Positions 1-7,742 of a DNA stretch of 64,000 nucleotides are shown one piece after another. The translations under genes and the position numbers were made by a program. Position 1 is the first letter of the stretch; each line of letters opens with the position of its first letter. This DNA comes from Paenibacillus profundus. Its GTDB lineage: Bacteria > Bacillota > Bacilli > Paenibacillales > Paenibacillaceae. The notes beneath the pieces are model-generated. The model did not search any database, had not been told where the DNA came from, and saw only the letters and a list, made by a program, of their open reading frames with translations. The DNA lies in the NCBI RefSeq assembly GCF_021369635.1, contig NZ_JAJNBZ010000021.1, positions 1 through 64,000 of the forward strand. The letters run 5' to 3'.

Positions 1-2
1 TG

Positions 3-104
3 TTCGACACTCTCACTTTACCAAACGAAGCGGTGTTTTTCTATTTTCGTCAAGTGGATAATCCAATCGTTCTCAAATCCATGCAGTACGTGCTGTTAAG
101 CTAA
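3..104 (+). CDS. Possible C-terminal tail of a gene entering from the left
   Basis: An open frame runs from the window edge to a TAA at 102-104 with protein-like composition (ends ...KSMQYVLLS). It converges with, and slightly overlaps, the hydrolase fragment on the other strand. No family can be assigned from about 33 residues, and it could be chance. Confidence 0.3.
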   Translation, partial: FDTLTLPNEAVFFYFRQVDNPIVLKSMQYVLLS

Positions 105-1112
105 TTTTGGCTCTGCGAAAGTTGAGTTATCAACAATTTTAGTGCCGGATGCGTATCCATGGTTGATATCAACGGATATATTTTTGGCCAACAGCGCTTT
201 GGTCAGATACATGATTGAAGTTATCTTTTCATCCAAAGCGTAGTAGTTTTTTCCATTTCTATGTTCCCATACCGTTTTACCTACGGTGCCGTATAATCCA
301 GAGTAAGCAAGCAAATCGGATGGCATGTCCACTTTCAATGGAGGTTCAAATGTTTTTTTAGGTAGGATCTCTTTAATGATGCCTTTGGTTCTTGTATATT
401 CCAATAAAATATTAGATGCAAAAATACTATTGTAGGTAGAACTCCCTCCCGATGAAAGCACAGCTATAGAAATATCATGTTCGGGTAGGGTAGTCAAAGC
501 AGCGTGATACATATACGTATCTCCACCTTTAAATAATGCGGTTATTCCGTAATCACTAAACGGTGCTAAACGGACGGCGTCCCAACCAAGACCATAATTA
601 ATGGTGTTTGTCTCTTCAGAAACCCACACTCCCTTTCTATACTCATGACTTTGCATGGTCTTTGCTGACTTCTCAGATAAAATATCCGTTCGATTCCCGA
701 TTAATACTTCAGTGAACTTACTTACTTCTTCGGCCGTGGAGTAGATGCCTCCTGTCCCAATGAGATTGGCATTCTCAACGGGTAAAGCCTGATCCATCCC
801 AGGAAAATAAGTTTTTGTGAGCCTGTCTCTATCAAATGAATCACGTGGTGTTATGGTAGAGGTTAAATGAAGAGGCTTGCTGATATAGGTTTCAAGAAAT
901 TCGCTATAACTTAAACTGCTCACTCGTTCAATCAAGATTTCAAGCAGCTGAAAACCATTATTACAATATACCGAAGATTCGCCTGGGTTTGACTTTAAGC
1001 TTTCTGATTGTAATTTGACCAATAATTCATCATGATACCATTCTACAGGTAATATCTCTCTTAACACATTCTTTGCCATAGCAATCTGTAGAGGATCTTT
1101 CTGGTTGAGCAT
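96..1112 (-). pseudogene. 5'-truncated serine hydrolase (beta-lactamase/PBP4-like family)
   Basis: This is about 338 residues of a class C beta-lactamase-like serine hydrolase (Beta-lactamase, PF00144 type). The Y-x-N motif is visible (V-Y-C-N-N-G-F near residue 50), followed by the typical helical and C-terminal regions. In this family the catalytic S-x-x-K lies 60-90 residues upstream of Y-x-N, but here only about 50 residues precede it and none contains S-x-x-K. There is no convincing ribosome binding site before the first ATG, and a transcription terminator lies just upstream. The simplest reading is a gene that has lost its 5' end and catalytic serine, hence a remnant. The parent enzyme would be an exported peptidase or esterase. 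Sure of the family, fairly sure of the truncation. Confidence 0.7.
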
Positions 1113-1167
1113 ATACGTTATTTCTTGAAGATATTTATACTTGGAGAATGTGAATAATTAATACTGA

Positions 1168-1199
1168 AAAAGGCTGATTGGAATCCCAATCAGCCTTTT
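1168..1199 (-). terminator. Intrinsic terminator of the small XRE gene
   Basis: A 14-bp perfect stem (aaaaggctgattgg / ccaatcagcctttt) with a 4-nt loop is followed on the minus strand by a T-run. It lies just downstream of the XRE gene ending at 1226. Confidence 0.85.
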
Positions 1200-1225
1200 G
1201 CTAGTTACAACATAGTATAAAATGA

Positions 1226-1474
1226 TTACTCTTCCAACTCCATCTCGAAATTCTCTATGAGAACGGATGGTTTAATATGTAATGCTTTGGCTAACGAGAT
1301 AATGGTGAGTAAAGAGGGAGCCTTTTCTCCATTCTCCAGTTCACTAATATAAGACCGATCAACACGGGAATATAAACTGAGTTCGTCTTGGGTTAGTTGG
1401 TTCTCTTTTCGAATCTTCCGAAGAGCCCTTCCAAATGCGGGGAGTTCAATTAACTTCTTATTATTAGTTGCCAA
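1226..1474 (-). CDS. Small XRE-family transcriptional regulator
   Basis: An 82-residue protein consisting almost only of one helix-turn-helix (HTH_3/Cro-CI type). The core is LTQDELS...RVDRSYISELENGEKAPSL at about residues 28-55, where the second half is the DNA recognition helix. The start is a TTG at 1472-1474 preceded by AAGGGG eight bases upstream; no in-frame ATG competes. There is no sensing domain, so it is either a stand-alone repressor or the regulator of a lost neighbour. It is monocistronic, with its own terminator directly downstream. Targets cannot be read from the sequence. Confidence 0.85.
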   Translation of the reverse strand: MATNNKKLIELPAFGRALRKIRKENQLTQDELSLYSRVDRSYISELENGEKAPSLLTIISLAKALHIKPSVLIENFEMELEE

Positions 1475-1884
1475 CTTTAAAACCCCTTATTTGATAGTTA
1501 AAGATAATCATATGTCTTTCTATAAGGTTATTTCAGTAGGTGGTAAGGAAATTCATCCCTGCATGTCGAATAAGTCATGAAACATTGAATAGACATGCTT
1601 ACTCCGATTACGTCTATTCTGAATCGAAGTGTCAAAACCGTAAAAGGCTACATCTAGGATGATGAAACAGGGAATCTTTCTGCTCTGCAAATGAACCACT
1701 CACCAGGGCGCCCGTTCGCTTAACGAAAGAGCAGCAGAAAAAGAAAAAAGCTGAAACAGACAATTGTGAGTTCGGTTCCTCATGATGTAAAGCGCAGCTT
1801 TCCCTGAACCTCAATCTCACATGTAGCCCAATACCGTACCATTCGGTGGATAATCAGATGCAATTAGGGCTGAAAGCAGAGTTG
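1475..1884. other. Intergenic stretch, no gene recognised
   Basis: About 410 bases between the XRE gene and the MFS gene. Short open frames on the minus strand lack ribosome binding sites and family features. The segment probably holds the upstream region of the XRE gene and decayed accessory DNA. Confidence 0.5.
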
Positions 1885-3114
1885 TCATCTTGCGTCGCGA
1901 CGACCAGGCTTAAAAGCGTGGGCCTTGCTCTTCCATGCAGTGAACAAGCCGATAAGGCTCAGTAGTGCAAGCGCCCAAGGGATGGTTCCTGCCCCCATGT
2001 GTTCCAGCAACAGTCCGCCAACAACGCCTCCCCCGGCAACCGCGAGGTTGAAGATTGTTACCAGCATCGACTGCGCCACATCAGCTCCCTCTCCAGCGGC
2101 ATCCCCTATAGCTATCTGTAGTAACGTTGGTGCACCACCAAAAGTAAGGCCCCAAGCAGAAACGCCGAGATAGATGATTAACGGCGCTTCACTGGCGATT
2201 CCTAGTACCATTGAGGCCCCGGCGAACGCAGCAAGGCTAATAAGCGTCAGTACGCGAAGCCAGCCGTCAACGAACAGGCCAGTAACCCAAATCCCGACTA
2301 CGGATGAGACGCCAAAGATCAACAGGACGAGGTCTAAATGGTTGGCGAGTCCAACATGGGCCATAAATGGCGCGATATAGGTGTAGAGGATGTTGTGCGC
2401 CAATATCCAAACAAAGATTACAAACAACACCGTGCGAACCCCGGGTGTCATAAAAATTTTGCGTACAGGCTGTCGTTGGTGCGTCGTTTGGCCAGGATGA
2501 TTGGGAACCGCTACCAGCACCCATACGATCAGGACAAGCGCGAATGCGGACATGATCCCAAAAACGCCTCGCCAATCGAAAAAGGTTCCAAGCCAGGTGC
2601 CCAGCGGCACGCCTAAAGACAAAGCGACAGGTTGGCCCACCCCCACAATCGCCAAAGCGCGCCCCTGCAGATGATGCGGCACCATCCGCCGCGCATAGCC
2701 CGCAAGCAGTCCCCATGTCAAACCTGCGGCCATGCCGGCAACGAATCGTGCTGCCAGTGTCAGCGCATAGTTGGCGGACAATGCGGTTACGGTATTGAAG
2801 AGGAACAGTCCGCCAATCGCCAGCAGCAACACCTGTTTTCTGCGCCAACTGCGCGTCACGGCAATGAGCGGAATCGCTGCCACCACCGAGCCAAAGGCAT
2901 AAAGCGTCACGAGTTGGCCCACCAGCGCCTCTGAGACGCCGAGGCCTCGACCGATTTGCGGCATCAAGCCTGCTGGCATCGTTTCCGTCATTATTGCGAT
3001 GAAGCCTGCCATCGTAAACGCCAACAGCCGCCAAATGGGAAGTCGATCTGAATCTGCCTTAGGCGCATCTTGGAAGTCAGATGCAACCGATTTGTTGTTT
3101 TCGGACGTACTCAT
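1885..3114 (-). CDS. MFS drug/sugar efflux transporter (DHA1, AraJ/YdhP-like)
   Basis: A 409-residue major facilitator with about 12 hydrophobic segments after a 25-residue hydrophilic N-terminus. The segments include LLAFTMAGFIAIMTETMPAG (TM1) and the cytoplasmic loop TRSWRRKQ after TM2. TM4-TM5 carries GLTWGLLAGYARR and GVGQPVALSLGVPLGTWLG, the proton-antiporter motif C seen in DHA1 exporters. Its likely role is proton-driven export of a small molecule or sugar through the cytoplasmic membrane. The start codon overlaps the stop of the upstream dehydrogenase gene by four bases, so the two are translationally coupled. The segment is visibly richer in GC than flanking DNA, which suggests acquisition as a cassette with the dehydrogenase and TetR genes. 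Substrate unknown. Confidence 0.85.
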   Translation of the reverse strand: MSTSENNKSVASDFQDAPKADSDRLPIWRLLAFTMAGFIAIMTETMPAGLMPQIGRGLGVSEALVGQLVTLYAFGSVVAAIPLIAVTRSWRRKQVLLLAIGGLFLFNTVTALSANYALTLAARFVAGMAAGLTWGLLAGYARRMVPHHLQGRALAIVGVGQPVALSLGVPLGTWLGTFFDWRGVFGIMSAFALVLIVWVLVAVPNHPGQTTHQRQPVRKIFMTPGVRTVLFVIFVWILAHNILYTYIAPFMAHVGLANHLDLVLLIFGVSSVVGIWVTGLFVDGWLRVLTLISLAAFAGASMVLGIASEAPLIIYLGVSAWGLTFGGAPTLLQIAIGDAAGEGADVAQSMLVTIFNLAVAGGGVVGGLLLEHMGAGTIPWALALLSLIGLFTAWKSKAHAFKPGRRDAR

Positions 3115-3998
3115 CGCTCTACTCTGACTAACCCGGATGCAGCCATATCCTTGTCACCATGCCCAGCTTCGAGAGCTCGCAGGAATCTCTGCAGCCCGGC
3201 AACCGTAGCATCCACTTGGATACCCGCCTGCTCAGCAGCTTCAACAACCAACTGCGCATCTTTGACCGCATTAGCGATAGAAAAGCTGGTTGTATAGTCA
3301 TCCGCGAGGATGGATGAGGCCTTAAGCTGAAAGTATCCGCTATCCATCGGACCACCTTTAACGACATCCACTACAAGTGCTGGATCGATGCCGAGCCCCT
3401 TTGCGATCGCAAGACTTTCAGCGACACCATGCGTCAGTGCGAAAGCCCAACTGTTCAGTGCCAACTTGAGACGGCTGCTCGCTCCGATCCGATCGGAAAC
3501 CCATATGGTACGTTTGCCGATGGCGTCAAAAATCGGTTGTACGTTGTCTCGCTCTTCGGTTGGTCCAGATGCGAGAATGACAAGTTGTCCCTGTTCCGCA
3601 GGCTGACGTGTACCTTGGAGAGGTGCGTCGTAAAACTTCAGTTCCCGCCGCTTCGCAAAGGCCGCCAGATCATCGATCGCCGTGATTCCGACCGTACTCA
3701 TCTGAATCCAGATCGCCCCCTTGGACAAACCAGGCGCAGCGGATTCCATCGCGTCCAATACGACCGGTCCGTCCTTGAGAAGCGTAATAATAATGTCCGC
3801 CCCATCAACAGCTTCCCGGGGCGTATCAAACACATCAACACCGCATAATGCAAGCGCCTCCGCCTTGGCACGTGTCCGATTCCAAACACGCACGGCAAAC
3901 AAATCTTTCTGCAAATTGCGCGCCACAGGCGCACCGATGATGCCGGTGCCAAGTACCGCGATCGTTTTTAATTGCTTTGAGTTTTTAGTATTTGACAT
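3111..3998 (-). CDS. NAD(P)-dependent beta-hydroxyacid dehydrogenase (6PGDH / HIBADH family)
   Basis: A 295-residue oxidoreductase. Residues 12-40 form a Rossmann fold with G-T-G-I-I-G followed by VRVWNRTRAKAEAL, where R after N suggests NADP preference. An all-helical C-terminal half starts near residue 170 (SSRLKLALNSWAFALTHGVAESLAIAKGLGID), the NAD_binding_11-like part. The lysine in R-L-K-L-A-L-N sits at the position of the conserved catalytic Lys of this family. It would reduce or oxidise a beta-hydroxyacid or related aldehyde in the cytosol. A good AGGAGG-type site precedes the ATG. The gene is followed with a 4-base overlap by the MFS exporter and preceded by a TetR gene and an operator site, so it is probably induced by the molecule the exporter handles. 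Confidence 0.85.
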   Translation of the reverse strand: MSNTKNSKQLKTIAVLGTGIIGAPVARNLQKDLFAVRVWNRTRAKAEALALCGVDVFDTPREAVDGADIIITLLKDGPVVLDAMESAAPGLSKGAIWIQMSTVGITAIDDLAAFAKRRELKFYDAPLQGTRQPAEQGQLVILASGPTEERDNVQPIFDAIGKRTIWVSDRIGASSRLKLALNSWAFALTHGVAESLAIAKGLGIDPALVVDVVKGGPMDSGYFQLKASSILADDYTTSFSIANAVKDAQLVVEAAEQAGIQVDATVAGLQRFLRALEAGHGDKDMAASGLVRVER

Positions 3999-4062
3999 TT
4001 CAAAACCTCCTATAGGTGAATGGAATCTGCACGCAGGACATGCATTGCGTCAGTCTAATTTG

Positions 4063-4075
4063 GAACAATCGTTAC
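4063..4075. promoter_or_regulatory. Putative TetR operator in front of the dehydrogenase/MFS genes
   Basis: The 13-base site gaacaatcgttac matches the reverse complement of the site before the tetR gene (gaacgatcattac) at 11 of 13 positions. Identity continues into the flanking acaaaacagg. The core is an imperfect palindrome (GTAAYGATYGTTC). It lies between the TetR stop and the dehydrogenase start. Confidence 0.6.
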
Positions 4076-4150
4076 AAAACAGGAAAAAAAATTCCTGCAT
4101 TGGATGCAGGTTATCAGAGCTGGATTACGATTTTGTGTCAAGGTCGTTCT

Positions 4151-4732
4151 TTAAAGTGCATCGATCGTTACATCGACCACATCAAGCAAGAGCTGTCGCC
4201 GATTTTGACCAAGACAGCCTTTGCTTAATACCCGCAGCCCTTGAATCGTGCTCAGCACAAACCGAGCGAGTGCGCGAGCGTTCTTGTTTGAAGCAATTTC
4301 ACCGTTCTCTTGGGCGTGACAAAATACCCCGTACAATACCATCTCTAAATAATTATAATTTTGCGACACGATTACAGCTATCGCCTCATCATGACTTGCA
4401 AGCTCTAGCGCTGCGTTCGCAGTCATGCAGCCGAGCCCCTTTTCATCGCCGAGTTCTTCGTCAACGACGTCCATCAACAGCTGCCGGACCCGCTCTTTAA
4501 CCGAACCGGGTTCAAAGAGCACCGCAATCTTCCGGGCTTTTAACTCCTGATACCGGCGAAGCGAGTGCTCATAAAGTTCATGCTTGCTTCCAAAGGCATT
4601 GTATATACTGCTACGGCCCAAGCTAGTACCTTCGACCAAATCTTGAATCGAGGTCGCGGAATAACCGCGTTGCCAAAAAACTTGCATGGCTGCGTCCACT
4701 ATATCGTCAAGATCAAATTCTCTTGGGCGCAA
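4151..4732 (-). CDS. TetR-family repressor of the dehydrogenase/MFS cassette
   Basis: A 193-residue TetR regulator. The N-terminal HTH is typical (FDLDDIVDAAMQVFWQRGYSATSIQDLVEGTSLGRSSIYNAFGSKHELYEHSL, residues about 4-57). It is followed by a helical ligand and dimer domain resembling TetR_C_16/AcrR-like proteins with GLGCMTANAALELA. I place the start at the TTG at 4730-4732 because AGGAGG lies eight bases upstream. A longer in-frame ATG start at 4792 would run through the presumed operator and promoter. Two near-identical operator sites, one before this gene and one before the dehydrogenase, indicate autorepression plus control of the two downstream genes on the same strand. Confidence 0.85.
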   Translation of the reverse strand: MRPREFDLDDIVDAAMQVFWQRGYSATSIQDLVEGTSLGRSSIYNAFGSKHELYEHSLRRYQELKARKIAVLFEPGSVKERVRQLLMDVVDEELGDEKGLGCMTANAALELASHDEAIAVIVSQNYNYLEMVLYGVFCHAQENGEIASNKNARALARFVLSTIQGLRVLSKGCLGQNRRQLLLDVVDVTIDAL

Positions 4733-4751
4733 GATAATCGCCTCCTGTTTT

Positions 4752-4764
4752 GTAATGATCGTTC
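4752..4764. promoter_or_regulatory. Putative TetR operator at the tetR promoter
   Basis: The site gtaatgatcgttc lies about 20 bases upstream of the TTG start and is partnered by the copy at 4063-4075. An AT-rich -10-like element (tactat on the minus strand) is adjacent, so binding would block transcription. Confidence 0.6.
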
Positions 4765-4917
4765 TGTAATAGTATAGAAGCGCTTGCTTCAAAAGTCAAG
4801 GGCACCTTCATGTGAAAAAAGAATCCGCAGCAGGAAGAGAAGGAGGTTAAATCTATGTCAATTATTTAAGTAACTGCATTATGTTCTAGCCCAATCGTCC
4901 TGATAATTGAACCAAGC

Positions 4918-5533
4918 AAGAATCCTTGGGAACGAAGGATTTTTCACGGAACAGCACCTTTAGGCTATGATAAAGTAAAACCTGGGAAGCTTGTTCCAAA
5001 TACTGAGACCGCACTATACAGGAGATCTAGTCCACGAGCGTTCGAAGGTTGATGGCAAGGATAAAATTCATCTTCAAAAGAAGGGATATAATAAACGGAA
5101 GAAAATTGACAAGGGCGATTGGATTATCGTCCCTAACCATCATGAACCTCTAGTTACTAGAGAACAGTTTAAAGCCGTTCATTAGAAGAGGCGAGAGATG
5201 GCTGATCGGATATATCGAGGCAGAGAGAAGAAGTCGTTATTCGCTAGATTGGCATTTTGTGAAGATTGCGGTAAAGGCATGAACTACAAGTATGACCGCA
5301 AAGGCTATGTCTGCGGAACTTATCAGAAAACAGGTGTTGAAAAATGCACTTCCCATTTCATCAATCAAATTGAATTGAAAGAGGCAGTATTAAATGACTT
5401 ACGGCGAATGTCTAGCAATGTGTTGGATCAAAACTTACTGGTGCAAACTATTCTAAAACGAGCGAATGTGAAAGTTATGGATGATAAAAATGATTTAAAT
5501 GAGGTAAATTTTATGGAGGGGTTAGGCTTTTGA
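4918..5533 (+). pseudogene. Remnant of a large serine recombinase
   Basis: Three consecutive fragments in different frames read as the central and C-terminal part of a resolvase-type large serine recombinase. The first is HGTAPLGYDKVKPGKLVPN, the start of the Recombinase domain. The second, in another frame, is GDWIIVPNHHEPLVTREQF (about 5000-5185, ending in a stop). The third starts around 5198: SLFARLAFCEDCGKGM...YVCGTYQKTG..KCTSHFI, the zinc beta-ribbon with its paired cysteines. The N-terminal catalytic Ser domain is missing. This is debris of an integrated element (prophage, SCC-like or ICE) and marks the neighbourhood as a former insertion site. High confidence in the family and in inactivation. 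Confidence 0.8.
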
Positions 5534-5712
5534 TTTTAGTACCTAGCTTTGATATAGTAAGCTAGTTAACGGGGTTAGTGGGAATTTAAATGATTGGGCC
5601 GCAGATTAACGATGGTGTATATTTCACTATGTTTGGTTAAATAACCGTGTGAAATGGATAAAACCAACCAAGGACGGGGAACTCTACATACAAACAATCA
5701 TGGAGTGATTAT

Positions 5713-5901
5713 ATGAGTAAAGCTAAGGGTAAAGGTGGAACAGGTAGAGGAACGGACAAAAAGGGTTGGAATAGATGGCAAGCTAGTGAAAAGAGAGCAA
5801 AAAACAAACCAAAACCTTATAAAAGCAAAGGTGTTAAAAAAGCGGATGGCGCAAAGAGCCCAGCAGTAATAAAGGATAAAAGTGAAAAATCCGAAATATA
5901 G
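5713..5901 (+). CDS. Small lysine-rich basic protein, unknown function
   Basis: A 62-residue, highly basic, low-complexity protein (SKAKGKGGTGRGTDKKGWNRW at the N-terminus, then many Lys). GGAGTGATTAT precedes the ATG, a good ribosome binding site. The composition suggests nucleic-acid association, but there is no recognised domain. It is followed within 70 bases by the HEAT-repeat gene on the same strand. It may be a genuine small protein; the function is not known to me. Confidence 0.55.
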   Translation: MSKAKGKGGTGRGTDKKGWNRWQASEKRAKNKPKPYKSKGVKKADGAKSPAVIKDKSEKSEI

Positions 5902-5972
5902 GACATCTTTACAACAAAAGTTGAATCAGAATCAGAAAAAACGGGATTTGAAGCAGAAGGAGATGGGATCGT

Positions 5973-6416
5973 TTGGATAATCAAGATGTGATAAGCGAAT
6001 TACCTTCAAATTATGAGGAATTAAAAAAATCTGTGAATCGAACGTCTAATTGGAGAGAACGTTTAGATGCTGTTGAAGAGTTAGGTCAGTGGAAAAACAA
6101 ACAAACAATCAATCTACTAACGTATAGAATGATTAGCGATGATGTGTATCAAGTTCAAGAGGCTGCTTTTCGTAAGCTCAAAGAAATTGGCGAAGATGTC
6201 CAATTGCCATCAAGGAAAAAAGGCGACTTGATTAAAGGAGTTACTAAAATCTTGTTGAGAATTAAGAAGAGTTTGCCAGAAGGTCATACGTATGAAGAGT
6301 TCAAAGAGAAGTTAAAAAAGATGAGAATTGATGTGTATGATACGTACGAAGGTGACAAGGGCGCTGACTTCGATAAATGGCTTGAAAACACGTGGGCATC
6401 GTTAGCGAAAAAGTAG
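5973..6416 (+). CDS. Small HEAT-repeat-like protein
   Basis: A 147-residue helical protein with one clear HEAT-like pair near residues 25-70 (NWRERLDAVEELGQWKNKQTINLLTYRMISDDVYQVQEAAFRKLKEIGE). An acidic/basic C-terminal part ends DKWLENTWASLAKK. HEAT repeats make a protein-protein interaction surface, and no catalytic residues are visible. It starts at TTG (5973-5975) with AAGGAG about ten bases upstream. It is presumably cytosolic, and its partner is unknown. Confidence 0.7.
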   Translation: MDNQDVISELPSNYEELKKSVNRTSNWRERLDAVEELGQWKNKQTINLLTYRMISDDVYQVQEAAFRKLKEIGEDVQLPSRKKGDLIKGVTKILLRIKKSLPEGHTYEEFKEKLKKMRIDVYDTYEGDKGADFDKWLENTWASLAKK

Positions 6417-6463
6417 TATGACTCAAAATGTCATGCTACAATAGCACTGAAAGGAGTGATTAC

Positions 6464-6733
6464 ATGGCAATAGAAATCAATGTTCAGGCAACACCGAATC
6501 CGAATGCAGTCAAGTTCAATACGAGTGAACGAATATTTGAAGGTCCCGCAAGTACATCTCTGAAAAGCGGTGCTGAAACAGATCATCCCTTGGCTCGTGC
6601 TCTGTTGAGCATCGAAGGTATCGATAATATTTTCGGGATTAATGATTTTGTCACGATCAGCAAGAAAGCGGATGCGGAATGGGATACGATTCTACCAAAA
6701 GTGGAAGAGGCTTTTAAAGTAGTATACTCCTGA
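6464..6733 (+). CDS. NifU N-terminal-like (Nfu_N) domain protein
   Basis: An 89-residue protein starting at the ATG preceded by AAAGGAGTGATTAC. It matches the Nfu/NifU N-terminal domain: V-Q-A-T-P-N-P-N-A-V-K-F at residues 6-17, then a phi-x-x-I-x-G-I-x-x-I-F-x-x-x-D-F-V-T pattern. In larger Nfu proteins this domain precedes the Cys-x-x-Cys Fe-S scaffold domain. Here it stands alone with no cysteines, so it cannot carry a cluster itself. It may be an accessory in Fe-S cluster delivery. It is followed by a terminator. Confidence 0.8.
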   Translation: MAIEINVQATPNPNAVKFNTSERIFEGPASTSLKSGAETDHPLARALLSIEGIDNIFGINDFVTISKKADAEWDTILPKVEEAFKVVYS

Positions 6734-6749
6734 ATACGCAACAGTGATG

Positions 6750-6798
6750 AACACCTCCAAGAAATCGTGATGGGCAGCGATGTAGGGGGTGTTTTTTC
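6750..6798 (+). terminator. Intrinsic terminator after the Nfu_N-like gene
   Basis: aacacctcc pairs with the gggggtgtt segment across a loop of about 27 bases and is followed by TTTTTTCTTT. Confidence 0.65.
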
Positions 6799-6878
6799 TT
6801 TGGAATGGGATTGTTGAAAATGCAAATGCGATGAAATAAGTTGAGTTCAACTAGAGACAACATCACCGCAATAGAAAA

Positions 6879-6933
6879 ACACCTCTTCGTCGCGTGAAGG
6901 AGTCAAGCAATCACCGCCTTACCGAAGAGGTGT
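6879..6933 (-). terminator. Terminator of the afu-linked two-component operon
   Basis: An 11-bp perfect inverted repeat (acacctcttcg / cgaagaggtgt) is followed on the minus strand by TTTTTC, 20 bases downstream of the response regulator stop. Confidence 0.75.
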
Positions 6934-6953
6934 CTTCTATATAAGTTACTAGG

Positions 6954-7742
6954 CTATCCGTTCTTATCCCCGAAATATTCTTGATACTGGCTTGGCGTGA
7001 CGTGGGCGTACTTTTTGAAGATGCTAATAAAGTACTTGTAGTCGCTGAAGCCGATATCCTGCGCGATCGTATATACTTTGTTATCGCCTGATTTCAGTAA
7101 ATCGATCGACTTTTGGATGCGATAGCGGTTGAGGAACTCATTGAACGTATAGCTTGTCTCTGCCTTGAATTTTTGATTCAAGTAATAGGCGCTTAAGTCA
7201 AGCTGCTCCACGAGGTCGTGAATGCTGATTTTCTTGGCATAGTTCTCCTGCACATAGGTGATCATTCGGGACACATATTTCGATGTCTTCGTTTCTTTCT
7301 CCAAAAATTTGCTGTTCAGAATCTCTTCTTTTTCTTGCGGATGATTGGAGATGATTTCATATTTGCGTATTAAGTCTACTTTTGCCTTGGCAGATTCCAG
7401 TGCTGCAATCAATTGGTCATCCTCTAATGGCTTCACTAGAAACTCGGTTACGCCTAACTGTAATGCTTGCTTGGCGAGATGAAATTCATTATAGCCGGAG
7501 ATGATAATGCTGCTGAAGGTATGCTTCTGCAGTCCCTCTCGAATCATGGAGATGCCATCCATAATCGGCATGTTGATATCCGTAATGACAATATCCGGCT
7601 CAAGATCGCAGATTTTTTCATAGCCATCTTGTCCATTAAGCGCTTCTTTAATCACGATACAGTCGTATTTCAGCCAATCAATGCTGAACCGTATTCCCCT
7701 GCGGATCATATCTTCGTCTTCAACAAGCAGAACTTTAAACAT
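6954..7742 (-). CDS. YesN-like response regulator (REC + AraC-type HTH)
   Basis: A 262-residue cytosolic regulator. Residues 1-120 form a receiver domain with the acidic pair E8/D9, phosphoacceptor Asp55 (VITDINMP) and Lys near residue 105 (F-L-V-K-P-L). Residues 165-258 form an AraC-family double HTH (ISIHDLVEQLDLSAYYLNQKFKAETSYTFNEFLNRYRIQKSIDLL ... FSDYKYFISIFKKYAHVTPSQYQ). It lacks the long linker of many YesN proteins, so it is short for the group. I use the ATG at 7742 because GAAGGGAG sits upstream; a GTG nine bases earlier overlaps that site. It overlaps the kinase gene by eight bases. It most likely activates the adjacent transporter operon when phosphorylated. Confidence 0.88.
   Translation of the reverse strand: MFKVLLVEDEDMIRRGIRFSIDWLKYDCIVIKEALNGQDGYEKICDLEPDIVITDINMPIMDGISMIREGLQKHTFSSIIISGYNEFHLAKQALQLGVTEFLVKPLEDDQLIAALESAKAKVDLIRKYEIISNHPQEKEEILNSKFLEKETKTSKYVSRMITYVQENYAKKISIHDLVEQLDLSAYYLNQKFKAETSYTFNEFLNRYRIQKSIDLLKSGDNKVYTIAQDIGFSDYKYFISIFKKYAHVTPSQYQEYFGDKNG

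Noticed and set aside
1632..1820. 62-codon minus-strand frame
   Set aside because: Cys/Phe/Ser-rich, no ribosome binding site, no family.
2267..3034. 255-codon open frame inside the MFS gene
   Set aside because: It is a different frame of the GC-rich MFS gene on the same strand, Arg/Gly/Ala-rich, with no family pattern.
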